64,000 bases of DNA, taken from NCBI GenBank assembly GCA_006226775.1, contig SBGD01000099.1, positions 1 through 64,000 on the forward strand, in the 5' to 3' direction. The notes under the pieces are model-generated. The model was not told where the DNA came from. It did no database searches and was given only the letters and a program-made list of their open reading frames with translations. Position numbers and translations under genes: made by a program. This stretch comes from Paracoccaceae bacterium. GTDB taxonomy: Bacteria; Pseudomonadota; Alphaproteobacteria; Rhodobacterales; Rhodobacteraceae. This document shows, piece by piece, positions 1-8,504 of the stretch; the stretch's first letter is position 1, and each line of letters starts with the position of its first letter.

Positions 1-1239
1 CAATTCGTTGGCGGTGTCGGAGTCGACGCCGTCGATCACCAGAAGCTCGTCCTGCTCGACATAGGCGACTTCCTCGAGGTTGGTGAAGCCTTCCGAGACC
101 AGAAGCTGGGCAAAGAACTCGTCCAGATCGAGGGTTTCCATGAAGAGGTTGGTGCGCTCCTCGAATTCCTTCTGGCGGCGCGCCGATTCCTCGGCCTCGG
201 TCATGATGTCGATGTCGAGCCCGGTGAGCTGCGAGGCCAGCCGCACGTTCTGGCCGCGCCGGCCGATGGCCAGGCTCAGCTGCTCTTCGGGCACCACGAC
301 CTCGATGCGCTCGGCTTCCTCGTCGAGCACCACCTTGGTGACTTCCGCCGGTTGCAGCGCGTTCACCAGGAAGGTCGGCTGGTCCTCGTTCCACGGAATG
401 ATGTCGATCTTCTCGCCCTGGAGCTCGTTGACCACGGCCTGCACCCGGCTGCCGCGCATCCCGACGCAGGCGCCGACCGGGTCGATCGAGCCGTCATAGG
501 AGATCACGGCGATCTTGGCGCGGCTGCCCGGGTCACGGGCGACGGCCTTGATCTCGATGATGCCGTCGTAGATTTCCGGCACTTCCATCTTGAACAGTTC
601 CGCCATGAACTCGGGGGCGGTGCGCGACAGGAAGATCTGCGGGCCGCGGGCCTCGCGGCGCACGTCCTTGATGTAGCAGCGGATGCGGTCGTTGGGGCGA
701 TAGCTTTCGCGGCCGATCTTCTCGTTGCGGCGCAGGATGGCCTCGCCGCGGCCCACGTCGACGATGACGTTGCCGTATTCCTCGCGCTTGACCTGGCCGT
801 TGATGATGGTGCCGGCGCGGTCCTTGAATTCCTCGTACTGGCGATCCCGCTCGGCTTCGCGCACCTTCTGCAGGATCACCTGCTTGGCCGATTGCGCCGC
901 GATCCGGCCCATTTCGACCGGCGGCACTTCCTCGACATAGGTGTCGCCGACCTTGGGATCGGCCAGGTACTGTTTCGCGGTCTCGACCGTCATCTCGGCC
1001 TGGTAGTTCTCGAGGTCCTCTTCCTCGACCACGGTACGCACGCGGGTAAAGGTCGCCCGGCCGGTGCGGCGGTCGATGCTGACCCGGATGTCCATCTCCG
1101 AGCCGTAGCGCGACTTTGCCGCGCGGGCGAGGGATTCCTCCATCGCCTCGACCACCAGACCGGGGTCGATCATCTTTTCGCGTGCCACCGCTTCGGCGGT
1201 CTGCAAAAGCTCAAGCTGGTTGGCTGAGGTGATTGCCAT
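1..1239 (-). CDS. nusA: Transcription termination/antitermination factor NusA (3' end outside window)
   Basis: RNA polymerase-associated factor that modulates pausing, termination and antitermination. The start lies in the window and 413 codons are visible; the gene continues past the left edge. Reading the minus strand, an N-terminal RNAP-binding domain is followed by an S1 segment (about residues 140-200) and two KH domains; the GACVGMRG and SLAIGRRGQNVRL signatures are at about 250-350. A helix-hairpin-helix repeat begins near the truncated end. Its ATG overlaps the rimP stop by one base (TAATG), so translation is probably coupled and both are read from the rimP promoter. The order rimP-nusA, usually followed by infB, is standard in proteobacteria. 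Confidence 0.97.
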   Translation of the reverse strand, partial: MAITSANQLELLQTAEAVAREKMIDPGLVVEAMEESLARAAKSRYGSEMDIRVSIDRRTGRATFTRVRTVVEEEDLENYQAEMTVETAKQYLADPKVGDTYVEEVPPVEMGRIAAQSAKQVILQKVREAERDRQYEEFKDRAGTIINGQVKREEYGNVIVDVGRGEAILRRNEKIGRESYRPNDRIRCYIKDVRREARGPQIFLSRTAPEFMAELFKMEVPEIYDGIIEIKAVARDPGSRAKIAVISYDGSIDPVGACVGMRGSRVQAVVNELQGEKIDIIPWNEDQPTFLVNALQPAEVTKVVLDEEAERIEVVVPEEQLSLAIGRRGQNVRLASQLTGLDIDIMTEAEESARRQKEFEERTNLFMETLDLDEFFAQLLVSEGFTNLEEVAYVEQDELLVIDGVDSDTANEL

Positions 1240-1853
1240 TACTCTTTCTCCTCCTGAGACGCCGCATCTTCGGTCTCGATCTCGTCAAACTTGGTTTCGT
1301 CCACTTCCGCCGCCTTGCGCTGGCGCAGCATCTCGCGGATGAGCTCATCGGTCATGACCAGCTTGGCATCGCTCAGCCAGTCGAATTTCAGCCCGAGGGT
1401 CACGGTCTCCTGGCCTTCGGAAGATCCGTCGACATTGATCAGCACCTCGTCGCCCTCGACACCCGCCAGTTCGCCGCGAAAGCGGCGGCGGCCGTCGATC
1501 AGCTCGGTGGTTTCCAGCTTGGCCTCATAGCCCTCGAAGGTCTCGAAATCCTTCAGCCGGGTCAGCGGGCGGTCGATGCCGGGGGACGAGACCTCGAGCG
1601 TATAGGCGTCGATGATCGGGTCCTCGACATCCAGCGCGGCGCTGACGGCGGTCGAGATCTCGCCGCATTCATCCACCTCGATGCCGCCCGTGGGGCGTTC
1701 GGCCATGATCTGCAAGGTCTGGTGCTTGCCGCTCATCAGGCGGATTCGCACCAGCTCGAACCCCAGGTCACGGATCACCGGGCCGATGATCTCGGCCAGG
1801 CGGCGGTCGATGGCGGCCTTTGCAATCAGCGTGTTGGACAGAGAATCGGTCAT
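1239..1853 (-). CDS. rimP: Ribosome maturation factor RimP
   Basis: 204-residue cytoplasmic 30S assembly factor. An N-terminal alpha/beta domain and C-terminal SH3-like domain are recognisable; the segment [11 protein letters not shown] (about residues 88-98) is the family hallmark. The C-terminus carries an acidic extension of about 35 residues rich in Glu. The ATG at 1853 has a GGAG Shine-Dalgarno about 8 bases upstream. The stop overlaps the nusA start. The gene is preceded by a strong promoter and a terminator-like hairpin that leaves only about 23 bases before the start codon, which suggests transcript-level control. Confidence 0.97.
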   Translation of the reverse strand: MTDSLSNTLIAKAAIDRRLAEIIGPVIRDLGFELVRIRLMSGKHQTLQIMAERPTGGIEVDECGEISTAVSAALDVEDPIIDAYTLEVSSPGIDRPLTRLKDFETFEGYEAKLETTELIDGRRRFRGELAGVEGDEVLINVDGSSEGQETVTLGLKFDWLSDAKLVMTDELIREMLRQRKAAEVDETKFDEIETEDAASQEEKE

Positions 1854-1981
1854 GCGGCTCCTGACAATCCGGATACAAAAAAACGGGCGCGCGGCCCGTC
1901 AAACTTTCCGGTGGAGCTTCGGGTGAGCCCCGACGCGCCGCTGTTGAGGGGCGATATACGCGCTGTTTGCCGGTTTCGCAA
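1854..1981 (-). promoter_or_regulatory. rimP promoter and attenuator-like leader
   Basis: On the minus strand a -35 element TTGCGA (1981-1976) and a -10 element TATATC (1958-1953) are separated by exactly 17 bases, predicting a start near 1946. Between that start and the rimP ATG lies a 6-bp hairpin ACGGGC/GCCCGT (1899-1883) followed by seven T residues (1883-1877), the form of an intrinsic terminator. Only 23 bases separate the T-run from the ATG, too few for another promoter. The hairpin must therefore be read through to express rimP-nusA. Inference: premature-termination control. Confidence 0.6.
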
Positions 1982-1985
1982 GGGC

Positions 1986-2023
1986 CCGCAGGCCCCGGCG
2001 GGCCGATAAACGCGGGCCTGCGG
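1986..2023. terminator. GC-rich hairpin downstream of the NDUFA9-like gene
   Basis: Ten-base arms CCGCAGGCCC (1986-1995) and GGGCCTGCGG (2014-2023) are perfectly complementary around an 18-base loop. It sits about 65 bases after the end of the upstream minus-strand gene and just before the rimP promoter. There is no U-tract, so it is a weak terminator candidate or a transcript 3' end stabiliser. Confidence 0.4.
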
Positions 2024-2088
2024 CAATTCACCCTGCAAATCCGCGCGCCGGCGGGCGTCGAGAGCGGCGCTTGGGGCCGCCTCTGCGT

Positions 2089-3072
2089 TCAGGCGCCCTG
2101 CTTGCGGGCCGATTCCTTGATGGCGTCGTATTGGCCGGTCGGGCGGAAGCGCCAGAGGTAATCCGGCAGCACCGCGTCGAAGGCGGTGGGCTGGATGCCC
2201 AGCTCGGCAAAGCCGCGGGCCTCGGCGGCGGCGACGTTGTCGGCGCGCAGCGTTTTCACCTGGTCGCGGGTCAGGATGCCGTTGGACACCAGCCCCAGCG
2301 TGAGGGCCGAGGCCGTGTCGAGCCCCCAGGCCATCACCCGGGCCAGCCAGAACGGCATGTTCACCACCATCCGGCGGCGGCGAATCACCTTCAGCATGTC
2401 GCCGATCAGCGCGCGGAAGGTGGCGACCTCGGGTCCGCCAAGCTCATAGATGCCGCCCGGCGCCCGGCCGGTCACGCCCTTGAAGGCCGCGCGCGCCACG
2501 TCGTCGACATAGACCGGCTGGAACCGGGTGTCGGCGCCGACCAGCGGCAGCACCGGCCCCATGCGCGACATGCCGGCGAAGCGGTTGAAGAAATTGTCCT
2601 CGGGCCCGAAGATCACCGAAGGTCGCAGGATCATCGCCTCCGGCATGTGCTCAAGCACGGCTTTCTCGCCCTCGGCCTTGGTGCGCTGGTAGTCGCTGTT
2701 GCTGTCGGCATCGGCGCCGATCGCAGAAAGATGCACCATCCGCGCCACGCCGCTTTCGGCCGCAATGCGGGCGATGCGCCCGGCGCCCTCGGCCTGCACC
2801 GCGTCGAAATTGTTCTTGCCGCGTGCGTCGAAGGTGCCGACGCAGTTCACCACCGCCTCTGCGCCCTGCATCACCAGGCGCACGCTGTCGTCGTTGCGGA
2901 TGTTGCAGAGCACCGGCTCGACCTGGCCGACCACGCCATAGGTGCGCACGAACATCGCCTCGTTCGGGCGGCGGCAGGCGACGCGCACGCGCCAGCCCTC
3001 CCTGGCCATGTGTCGCGCAATGTAGCGGCCGACAAAACCGGAACCGCCGTAGATCGTGACCAGTCTGGACAT
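2089..3072 (-). CDS. Complex I NDUFA9-type NAD(P)-binding protein (atypical SDR)
   Basis: 327 residues. The N-terminal Rossmann fold opens with [15 protein letters not shown] (GxxGxxG at about residues 9-14). A YQRTK segment near 137-141 takes the place of the classical YxxxK site, as in the NDUFA9/NAD-epimerase-like atypical short-chain dehydrogenases. Bacterial members are usually annotated as complex I accessory-like or NAD-dependent epimerases; the substrate is unknown. I chose the ATG at 3072 because homology begins there; the frame stays open upstream. The adjacent upstream gene is on the same strand with a gap of about 100 bases. Confidence 0.85.
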   Translation of the reverse strand: MSRLVTIYGGSGFVGRYIARHMAREGWRVRVACRRPNEAMFVRTYGVVGQVEPVLCNIRNDDSVRLVMQGAEAVVNCVGTFDARGKNNFDAVQAEGAGRIARIAAESGVARMVHLSAIGADADSNSDYQRTKAEGEKAVLEHMPEAMILRPSVIFGPEDNFFNRFAGMSRMGPVLPLVGADTRFQPVYVDDVARAAFKGVTGRAPGGIYELGGPEVATFRALIGDMLKVIRRRRMVVNMPFWLARVMAWGLDTASALTLGLVSNGILTRDQVKTLRADNVAAAEARGFAELGIQPTAFDAVLPDYLWRFRPTGQYDAIKESARKQGA

Positions 3073-3175
3073 GGAGCGCCTCGTTTGTTCGCGTGTCCTA
3101 CAGGGAATATCGCCCGACCCCCGGGGTGACAAGGTGCCATGCTGCCGCGTGACGGGTTTGACCGCGCGGGGCGGC

Positions 3176-3718
3176 TCAGACCACCAGCGGCCAGGGGATT
3201 TCGCCGCCCATCGGTGCCGGGGCGGCGCCGGTGTCATGCTGGGCGACGAAGCCGGCGCAGGCGTCGTGGCGCGCCGGGCCATAGGCGCGGTAGAACTGCG
3301 CCGGCAAGAGCGCCTCGGCCGGCACGATGACACAGCCGCTATGGCCGTTTTTCGGGACGGGAAACCGCGCCTGCACCACGAAATCGGCACCCGGCTCGGC
3401 CACCGGTGCCGCCTGCGAGCGGATCGGCACCTCGTTCATGCCGGCGGCATCATGCACGATCACCGTGTCGCTGCCGGTGGCATTGAGCATGCAGACGCTG
3501 TGGTCGAACATCCGCAGCCCGCTCTGCCAGGGCCGCGCCAGGTAGAAGACGAAGTTCCACAGCGGCGGGCTGACCCTTTCGCCGCGCATCTCGAACTGCG
3601 CAAAGCCCCTGGCACAGGGCAATTGCCCACAGGCCGAGAGCCGGACCAGCGAGGTCCGGTCGACCCAATGCGCCTCGTATCGTCCGTGGCCAAGGACCTT
3701 GCAGAAGGACTCGGTCAT
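3176..3718 (-). CDS. Conserved-looking hypothetical protein
   Basis: 180 residues that I do not recognise. The start at 3718 is supported by an AGGAGAG Shine-Dalgarno; the open frame extends upstream without a better signal. The sequence has a mixed alpha/beta look, with an aromatic stretch [14 protein letters not shown] (about residues 52-65), five cysteines, and a C-terminal region rich in Pro/Ala. No signal peptide or membrane segment is evident. It precedes the NDUFA9-like gene on the same strand and is divergent from the haloperoxidase-like gene. Codon usage resembles the neighbours, so it is probably a real gene. Confidence 0.6.
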   Translation of the reverse strand: MTESFCKVLGHGRYEAHWVDRTSLVRLSACGQLPCARGFAQFEMRGERVSPPLWNFVFYLARPWQSGLRMFDHSVCMLNATGSDTVIVHDAAGMNEVPIRSQAAPVAEPGADFVVQARFPVPKNGHSGCVIVPAEALLPAQFYRAYGPARHDACAGFVAQHDTGAAPAPMGGEIPWPLVV

Positions 3719-3903
3719 GGCGCGCTCTCCTTGTTTGCCGAAACCCGTGGCTGACTGGCAATCGCGCGCGCCCGGGGGCGCCCGCCCCGTGACGCTAGAA
3801 ACGCGGGGCGGTTGAAATTCGTGATTTTTGCGTGAACCCCCGGAAATCGTTTTCGTTCCGCCCGCCCGCAGACCTATGATCGGCCGCGCCACAGGAGGAT
3901 GCG

Positions 3904-4983
3904 ATGCCGATTGCCAATAATTCCAACAATTCGAATAACTCGAACAATTCCAACAACTCGAATAACTCCAACAACTCCAACAACTCGAACAATTCCGGCG
4001 AACATGCGCTGGCCGGGCAGGGGGCGTCGCTGCTGATGACCTCGGCGCTGGACATGGCGGCGATCAACCTGCGCGGCGAGGGCGGCTTTGCCACCCGCCC
4101 CGCAGCACCCTTCGACCGCGACCGCACGCTGCGCGCCCTGAACGCCCGGCACCGCAATGCGCTGTTGATGGCCGAGTTGATGGAGGGGCTGACGGTACAT
4201 GGCCCGCCGGAGACCGAGGCCGGGACGGTCGAGGTGCGCTTCGGCGGGACCATGCTTCTGACCCTGAGCCTGAAAATCGCCCCGGCCGAGCACGAGGCCT
4301 TCTGGAAGCGCCAGACCGAGAGGGTGTTCGACGCCAAGTGGTACCGCGAGGAACGGCTGCAGGAGATCTTCGTCCAGCAGACCGACATTCTCAGCTTCTT
4401 CGGCCTGGCGGTGCCGCTGGCGCCGACCACCCATCCCTGGACGCTCGATCTGATCGGCGCGGTGCTGGAAGCGGTGTTCCAGGTCGAGGCGCAGATCAAG
4501 GACCGCTTCTCGGTGGTGCGCCCGGTGCGCCGCTCGCCGCGGATCACCCCGGTGATCCAGACCCCGGCGCACAGCAGCTTTCCCAGCGGCCATGCCACCG
4601 AATCCTTTGCCGTGGCGACCCTGCTGAACTACCTCTATTTCGGGCAAACCGCGGTGGAACTGCGCGAGATTGCCCGGCGGATCACCGAGAACCGCACCTT
4701 CGCCGGGGTGCATTACCCGATCGACAATATCGCGGGGGCAAGGATCGGCGAGCGTCTGGCGCTGCATTTCCTCACCCGGATGTTTTCCGGCACCCTGCCC
4801 GCCGCGGACCCGCTGGCCTATACCGAGGCCGACGCGGGCATCGATCTTGCGACGCTGGAAGAACATGTCTTCCGCGGCGCGCCGGATTACGCGGCGATCG
4901 GCGCGGCGCCCGAAGGCAGCGCGGCGGTGCGGCACTTCTATCTCGCCGAGGCGCTGGCCGAGATCACCGGGCAATCGGTCTGA
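3904..4983 (+). CDS. PAP2 / vanadium-dependent haloperoxidase-like protein with Asn-Asn-Ser repeat head
   Basis: 359 residues. The C-terminal half carries the acid-phosphatase/haloperoxidase site: K199-x6-R206-P, the PSGH block at 227-230 and R264-x5-H270-x3-D274; the Ser that usually precedes that Arg is Asn263. In the family these residues bind phosphate or vanadate. Residues 5-31 are nine perfect NNS tripeptides, a low-complexity and probably disordered head. There is no signal peptide. A GGAGG Shine-Dalgarno precedes the ATG. The subtilase gene starts 11 bases after the stop, so the two are one operon. Whether it halogenates, oxidises or dephosphorylates cannot be told from sequence. Confidence 0.85.
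   Translation: MPIANNSNNSNNSNNSNNSNNSNNSNNSNNSGEHALAGQGASLLMTSALDMAAINLRGEGGFATRPAAPFDRDRTLRALNARHRNALLMAELMEGLTVHGPPETEAGTVEVRFGGTMLLTLSLKIAPAEHEAFWKRQTERVFDAKWYREERLQEIFVQQTDILSFFGLAVPLAPTTHPWTLDLIGAVLEAVFQVEAQIKDRFSVVRPVRRSPRITPVIQTPAHSSFPSGHATESFAVATLLNYLYFGQTAVELREIARRITENRTFAGVHYPIDNIAGARIGERLALHFLTRMFSGTLPAADPLAYTEADAGIDLATLEEHVFRGAPDYAAIGAAPEGSAAVRHFYLAEALAEITGQSV
3916..3996 (+). repeat. Nine copies of a 9-bp coding repeat (AAY AAY TCN)
   Basis: Nine consecutive units encode Asn-Asn-Ser. The third codon positions vary irregularly (AAT/AAC, TCC/TCG), so the DNA repeat has decayed while the peptide repeat is exact. Local GC is far below the surrounding gene. Confidence 0.95.
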
Positions 4984-4994
4984 GGGGCGCTGGC

Positions 4995-6761
4995 ATGACA
5001 TTGGACTTCAAGCCGCTGGCCTCCGGCGCGGCGCATCTGCCGGAGAATTACCTGCCCGCGGCGCTGCCTGCGCTGCTGGGCGATCCGATGGACGAGAGCT
5101 ATCCGCTTTTGCCCGTGCCGATGCAGGACGCGCGGGCGGTGAGCTTCGTGACCGGCGCCGGGCTGGCCGATCCGGCGCATTGCGCGCAGGCGATGCAGGA
5201 CGCGCAGCCGCGCTACATCGGCCCGCCGATGGGCCCGCAGGAGGCGGCGCTCGGCGGTGTCACCTTTTCCCGACCTGAAACTGCCTCCGATGTCCGGGTC
5301 AAGGTGCTGGGCCTGATCGATGTCGGCATCGCCTTCTGGAACGCGGCCTTCCGCGACGGCTCGGCGCTGGCCGGGCCGAGTTGCTTCAAGGACATGGGCT
5401 ACCTGGGGTTCAGCCCCGGCGGCCAGGGCCCCTCGGGCGTGCAGTTTTTGGGCGAGGCCGCGCTGGCCGGGATCTGCCAGCAGGCCGACAGCGACGGCCA
5501 CGACCGCAACATCGTGGCGCGGCTGGGGGCGGATTTCCCGCAGAGCGTCTTCGGCGCGCATCCGGTGGCCGGGCAATTGTTCCACCTCGACGGGTTCAAC
5601 CACGGCACCGCCATTGCCGACCTGATGCTCAACCCGCTGGTCGACGGCGCGCTCGCGCCTGGGGGCCAGATGGAGATCCTGCCGCACAGCCCGATCTTCG
5701 GCGTCGAGCTGCCGCAGAACGTGCTGCTCGACGCCAGCGGCGAAACGCTTCAGGCGGTGCTGTCGCTGGCGATCGGCGATCTGGCGCGACGGGTGTTCGA
5801 CTGGGGCTGCACCCATTGCCCGGACAAGCGGCTGGAGTTGCGCATCGTGCTGCCCTTTGCCTTTACCGGCAGCGCCATGGGCGGCACCCATCCGGTGATC
5901 GAGAACATCCGCCAGCTAGTGGCGAACGCGGAAACCGCCGGTTTCGACATCAAGATCTTCATGCCCGCGGGCAATCACCTGCAGGACCAGTTGCACGCCC
6001 GCCCCGGCGACCCCGGGGCCGGCGCCTGGTCGGCGCCGCTGCGCTGGGCGCTGGTGCCCGACGATCACTCGGCCAATACGGTCGAGATCACCTGGCAGGG
6101 GGCCTCGGATGTCACGCTTGAAATCGACGGCCCGCCGGGGCGCGCGCGCATCGAGATGGACCACGGCGATATCGCGCTGCTGCTGTCGGGCGGGCGGGTC
6201 ATCGGCGCGGCCTGGTGCCGCGATCAGGGGGCGGGCTGGACCCGGCTGCGGATCAGCCTCGGCCAGACCGCCTCGGACCGGCCGGATGGCCTGCGGGTGC
6301 CCTCGGGCGACTGGAGCCTGCGGCTGAAACCGGAAAGCGGCGCTTGCGAGGCCCTTGGCGCCTGGATCCTGCGCGACGACCGCACGCGGCTGGACCGGCG
6401 CAGCCCGCCGACCCGGCAATCGCAGTTCCGCGACAGCGCGTATCGCCGCAAGGAGGCCAACGGCCATTGGAAGAAGACCGACGATGCCGGCTGCGCGGTC
6501 AAGCGGGTCGGCTCGATCTCGCTTCTGGCCGAGGCGCAGAACGCCGACATCCTTGCCGTCGGCGCGCACGAGCGGCTGGCGGGCGGCCTGGAACCCGCCT
6601 GGTACGGCGGGATCTCGGTGCGGGACGGCGTGCCGGGCCAAAGCGAGACGGTGGACGCTCTGCGCCCCTCCAGCGGTATCCGCGCGCTGGTCAACGGCGG
6701 CCCCCGGCGGATGCGCTTTTCCGGCACGTCCGCCGCGGCGGCACTGGCGGCGGTGCGGTGA
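4995..6761 (+). CDS. Subtilisin-like (S8) serine protease
   Basis: 588 residues. The catalytic triad can be placed at D109 (LGLIDVGI), H203 (FNHGTAIADL) and S579 (FSGTSAAAA), with an oxyanion-type MPAGN segment near residue 330. Two features are odd: the His-Ser distance is about 376 residues against roughly 150 in ordinary subtilases, which implies an inserted domain (beta-rich, about residues 355-470), and the nucleophile lies nine residues from the C-terminus with no Pro after GTSAAA. There is no signal peptide. The open frame continues far upstream, but the ATG at 4995 follows the haloperoxidase-like stop at operon spacing. It probably acts on or with that neighbour. Confidence 0.85.
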   Translation: MTLDFKPLASGAAHLPENYLPAALPALLGDPMDESYPLLPVPMQDARAVSFVTGAGLADPAHCAQAMQDAQPRYIGPPMGPQEAALGGVTFSRPETASDVRVKVLGLIDVGIAFWNAAFRDGSALAGPSCFKDMGYLGFSPGGQGPSGVQFLGEAALAGICQQADSDGHDRNIVARLGADFPQSVFGAHPVAGQLFHLDGFNHGTAIADLMLNPLVDGALAPGGQMEILPHSPIFGVELPQNVLLDASGETLQAVLSLAIGDLARRVFDWGCTHCPDKRLELRIVLPFAFTGSAMGGTHPVIENIRQLVANAETAGFDIKIFMPAGNHLQDQLHARPGDPGAGAWSAPLRWALVPDDHSANTVEITWQGASDVTLEIDGPPGRARIEMDHGDIALLLSGGRVIGAAWCRDQGAGWTRLRISLGQTASDRPDGLRVPSGDWSLRLKPESGACEALGAWILRDDRTRLDRRSPPTRQSQFRDSAYRRKEANGHWKKTDDAGCAVKRVGSISLLAEAQNADILAVGAHERLAGGLEPAWYGGISVRDGVPGQSETVDALRPSSGIRALVNGGPRRMRFSGTSAAAALAAVR

Positions 6762-6768
6762 CGCGCGC

Positions 6769-8385
6769 TCAGGGCGTCCAGACCGAGGCCAGCTCGGATT
6801 GCAGCCCGATCTTTCGGAAGGTGTCGATCGGATAGCTCTCGCTGAGCAGCATGTCGTGGCGGAACTGCGGTTCCAGCCGCCGCAGCTTGCGGCACCAGCG
6901 CTCGGCCTCCTCAAAGCGGTTGTCCAACAGGCTGAGCGCTGCAAGATAGCGCAGGGCAGGGCGGTAATGCGCCATCTTCAGATGCGCACTATGGGCCAGC
7001 TCATAGGCCAGGTCGCGCCGCCCGATGCCCAGCGCGGCAAGGCAGGTCTGCATGTCCCAGCAATAGCCATGCGGCAGCGAGGCCGAGGCGCGCCGCCCGT
7101 CTTCGGCAAACTTGTACCCCGCAAGGTAATCGCCGCGCAACACGCTGGCCTGGCTGAGCGCATGAAGGGCATAGGGGTTGCGGTCGTCATAGCGCGCGGC
7201 CAGCTCGGCCAGGTATTGCCCGCGCTCGACCTCGCCGCCGACCTTGAGCGTCACCTGCGCCGCCAGCGCCATGGCCAGCGCATTGCCGACGCCGCGCTGC
7301 TGGGCGTCCTGGGCGAAGGACAGCGCCATGTCGCTCTGCTCGGGATCGTCGACGCCGTATTCCAGCAGGCGCGTCAGCCCGACATAGGCCCGCCAGGCGG
7401 CGGTGGTGCCGTTGCGATCCTCGGGCTCGAGCCCGGCAAAGATCCGGTCGGCCAGTTCCAGCTCGTCCCGGTCGCCGAGGAAGACCTTCTGCGCCGCGGT
7501 CAGCAGGTTGCGGTAGACGCCGGTCGCCTCGCGGTCGGCGGCATGGATCGAGGTCACGGCGCGGCCGACGAAATCGGTGACGCTCAGGTCGGAACAGATG
7601 TGGTCGAGATCCAGCGCCCGCCGCAGCCGCCCCGACCAGAGATAGCGCCGCGGGTGGTTGCGGAACACCCGGATGCCGGCGATCCACTGCCCGGCGGTCT
7701 CGATGCTGTCGACCTCGGCGTGCCAGATGAAATCCCGCCCGGTCGCCTCTTCGGGGTCGATCCCCTCGCCGGCGATGGCCACCTCGATCGGCCCGCGCGA
7801 CTTCAGGTCCTGGGCCAGCAGGTCGATCAGGTGGCGGGTGACGAAGCGCAATTCCTCGGACCCGGGCGGCGAGGCCAGGGTGATGGCGATCCGCTCGGCC
7901 TCGTTGCCGGGCTGTTTGCCGCGGGGCTTGCGGCGCACCTCGCCGTCATGGTGATAGCGCAGCCCCTGAAGCCAGGTCTGGAACGCCGGATCGGAGACCC
8001 GGATATCGGCCAGCAGCGGGCCTTCTTCCAGCGTGCCCCAGTCGATCTCGATCGGCGCCTCCAGCGCCACCGAGGTGCGGTCGCTGACCAGCCGGTCGCG
8101 GTGCGCGCCCAGCGCCCGGCGGATGTTGGACAGGGCGCGGCGCAGGCTGGCCGAGGATTGCTCGGGGAAGCGGTCGCTCCACAGCAGGTCCTGCAGCCAC
8201 GACCGCGACCGGACATGGCCATCGGTCAGCGCCAGAACCGCCAGGATGGCACGTTCCTTCTGGCCGCTCACGGCGAGTTCGGCGCCATCCGGGCCGAGGA
8301 TATGGAACTTGCCACGTAGACCAAACTGCATCACGAGTGCTTGTAAGCCGCCCCTTTTCTCAAGTTTCGGTGTCGCAGCCAGCAT
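6769..8385 (-). CDS. SARP/OmpR-type transcriptional regulator with helical C-terminal region
   Basis: 538 residues from the ATG at 8385; an internal ATG at 8331 (MQFGLRG) is equally possible because neither has a clear Shine-Dalgarno. The N-terminal segment (about 20-115) is a winged helix of the kind found in Streptomyces antibiotic regulatory proteins, including LWSDRFPEQSSASLRRALSN. The C-terminal half is helical and resembles the bacterial transcriptional activation/TPR region, without an ATPase domain. It is convergent with the protease gene (7 bases apart). Inference: it controls the haloperoxidase-protease pair. Confidence 0.75.
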   Translation of the reverse strand: MLAATPKLEKRGGLQALVMQFGLRGKFHILGPDGAELAVSGQKERAILAVLALTDGHVRSRSWLQDLLWSDRFPEQSSASLRRALSNIRRALGAHRDRLVSDRTSVALEAPIEIDWGTLEEGPLLADIRVSDPAFQTWLQGLRYHHDGEVRRKPRGKQPGNEAERIAITLASPPGSEELRFVTRHLIDLLAQDLKSRGPIEVAIAGEGIDPEEATGRDFIWHAEVDSIETAGQWIAGIRVFRNHPRRYLWSGRLRRALDLDHICSDLSVTDFVGRAVTSIHAADREATGVYRNLLTAAQKVFLGDRDELELADRIFAGLEPEDRNGTTAAWRAYVGLTRLLEYGVDDPEQSDMALSFAQDAQQRGVGNALAMALAAQVTLKVGGEVERGQYLAELAARYDDRNPYALHALSQASVLRGDYLAGYKFAEDGRRASASLPHGYCWDMQTCLAALGIGRRDLAYELAHSAHLKMAHYRPALRYLAALSLLDNRFEEAERWCRKLRRLEPQFRHDMLLSESYPIDTFRKIGLQSELASVWTP

Positions 8386-8466
8386 ACATCACCAATCCCG
8401 AATTCGGAGATTTTCTTGGGATTCAGGTGTCTTGGTGACGGGGTTTTTCCAGTTTCACCATCGGAA

Positions 8467-8483
8467 TTCCCGCCATGCGGGAA
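8467..8483 (-). terminator. Candidate terminator after the flavin oxidoreductase gene
   Basis: Minus-strand hairpin with arms TTCCCGC/GCGGGAA and a three-base loop, beginning about 20 bases after the stop codon at 8505 and followed by a short pyrimidine stretch. The stem is short but fully paired. Confidence 0.4.
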
Positions 8484-8504
8484 GTCTTGCCGCCTATCAC
8501 ACGT

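Noticed and set aside
3916-3996. A short-repeat array resembling a CRISPR
   Set aside because: The units are 9 bases, contiguous, without spacers, and encode NNS tripeptides in frame.
3795-5001. Minus-strand open frames with Leu-Glu-Leu repeats opposite the haloperoxidase-like gene
   Set aside because: They are the antisense reading of the Asn-Asn-Ser repeat and PAP2 domain; no domain, Shine-Dalgarno or plausible composition supports them.
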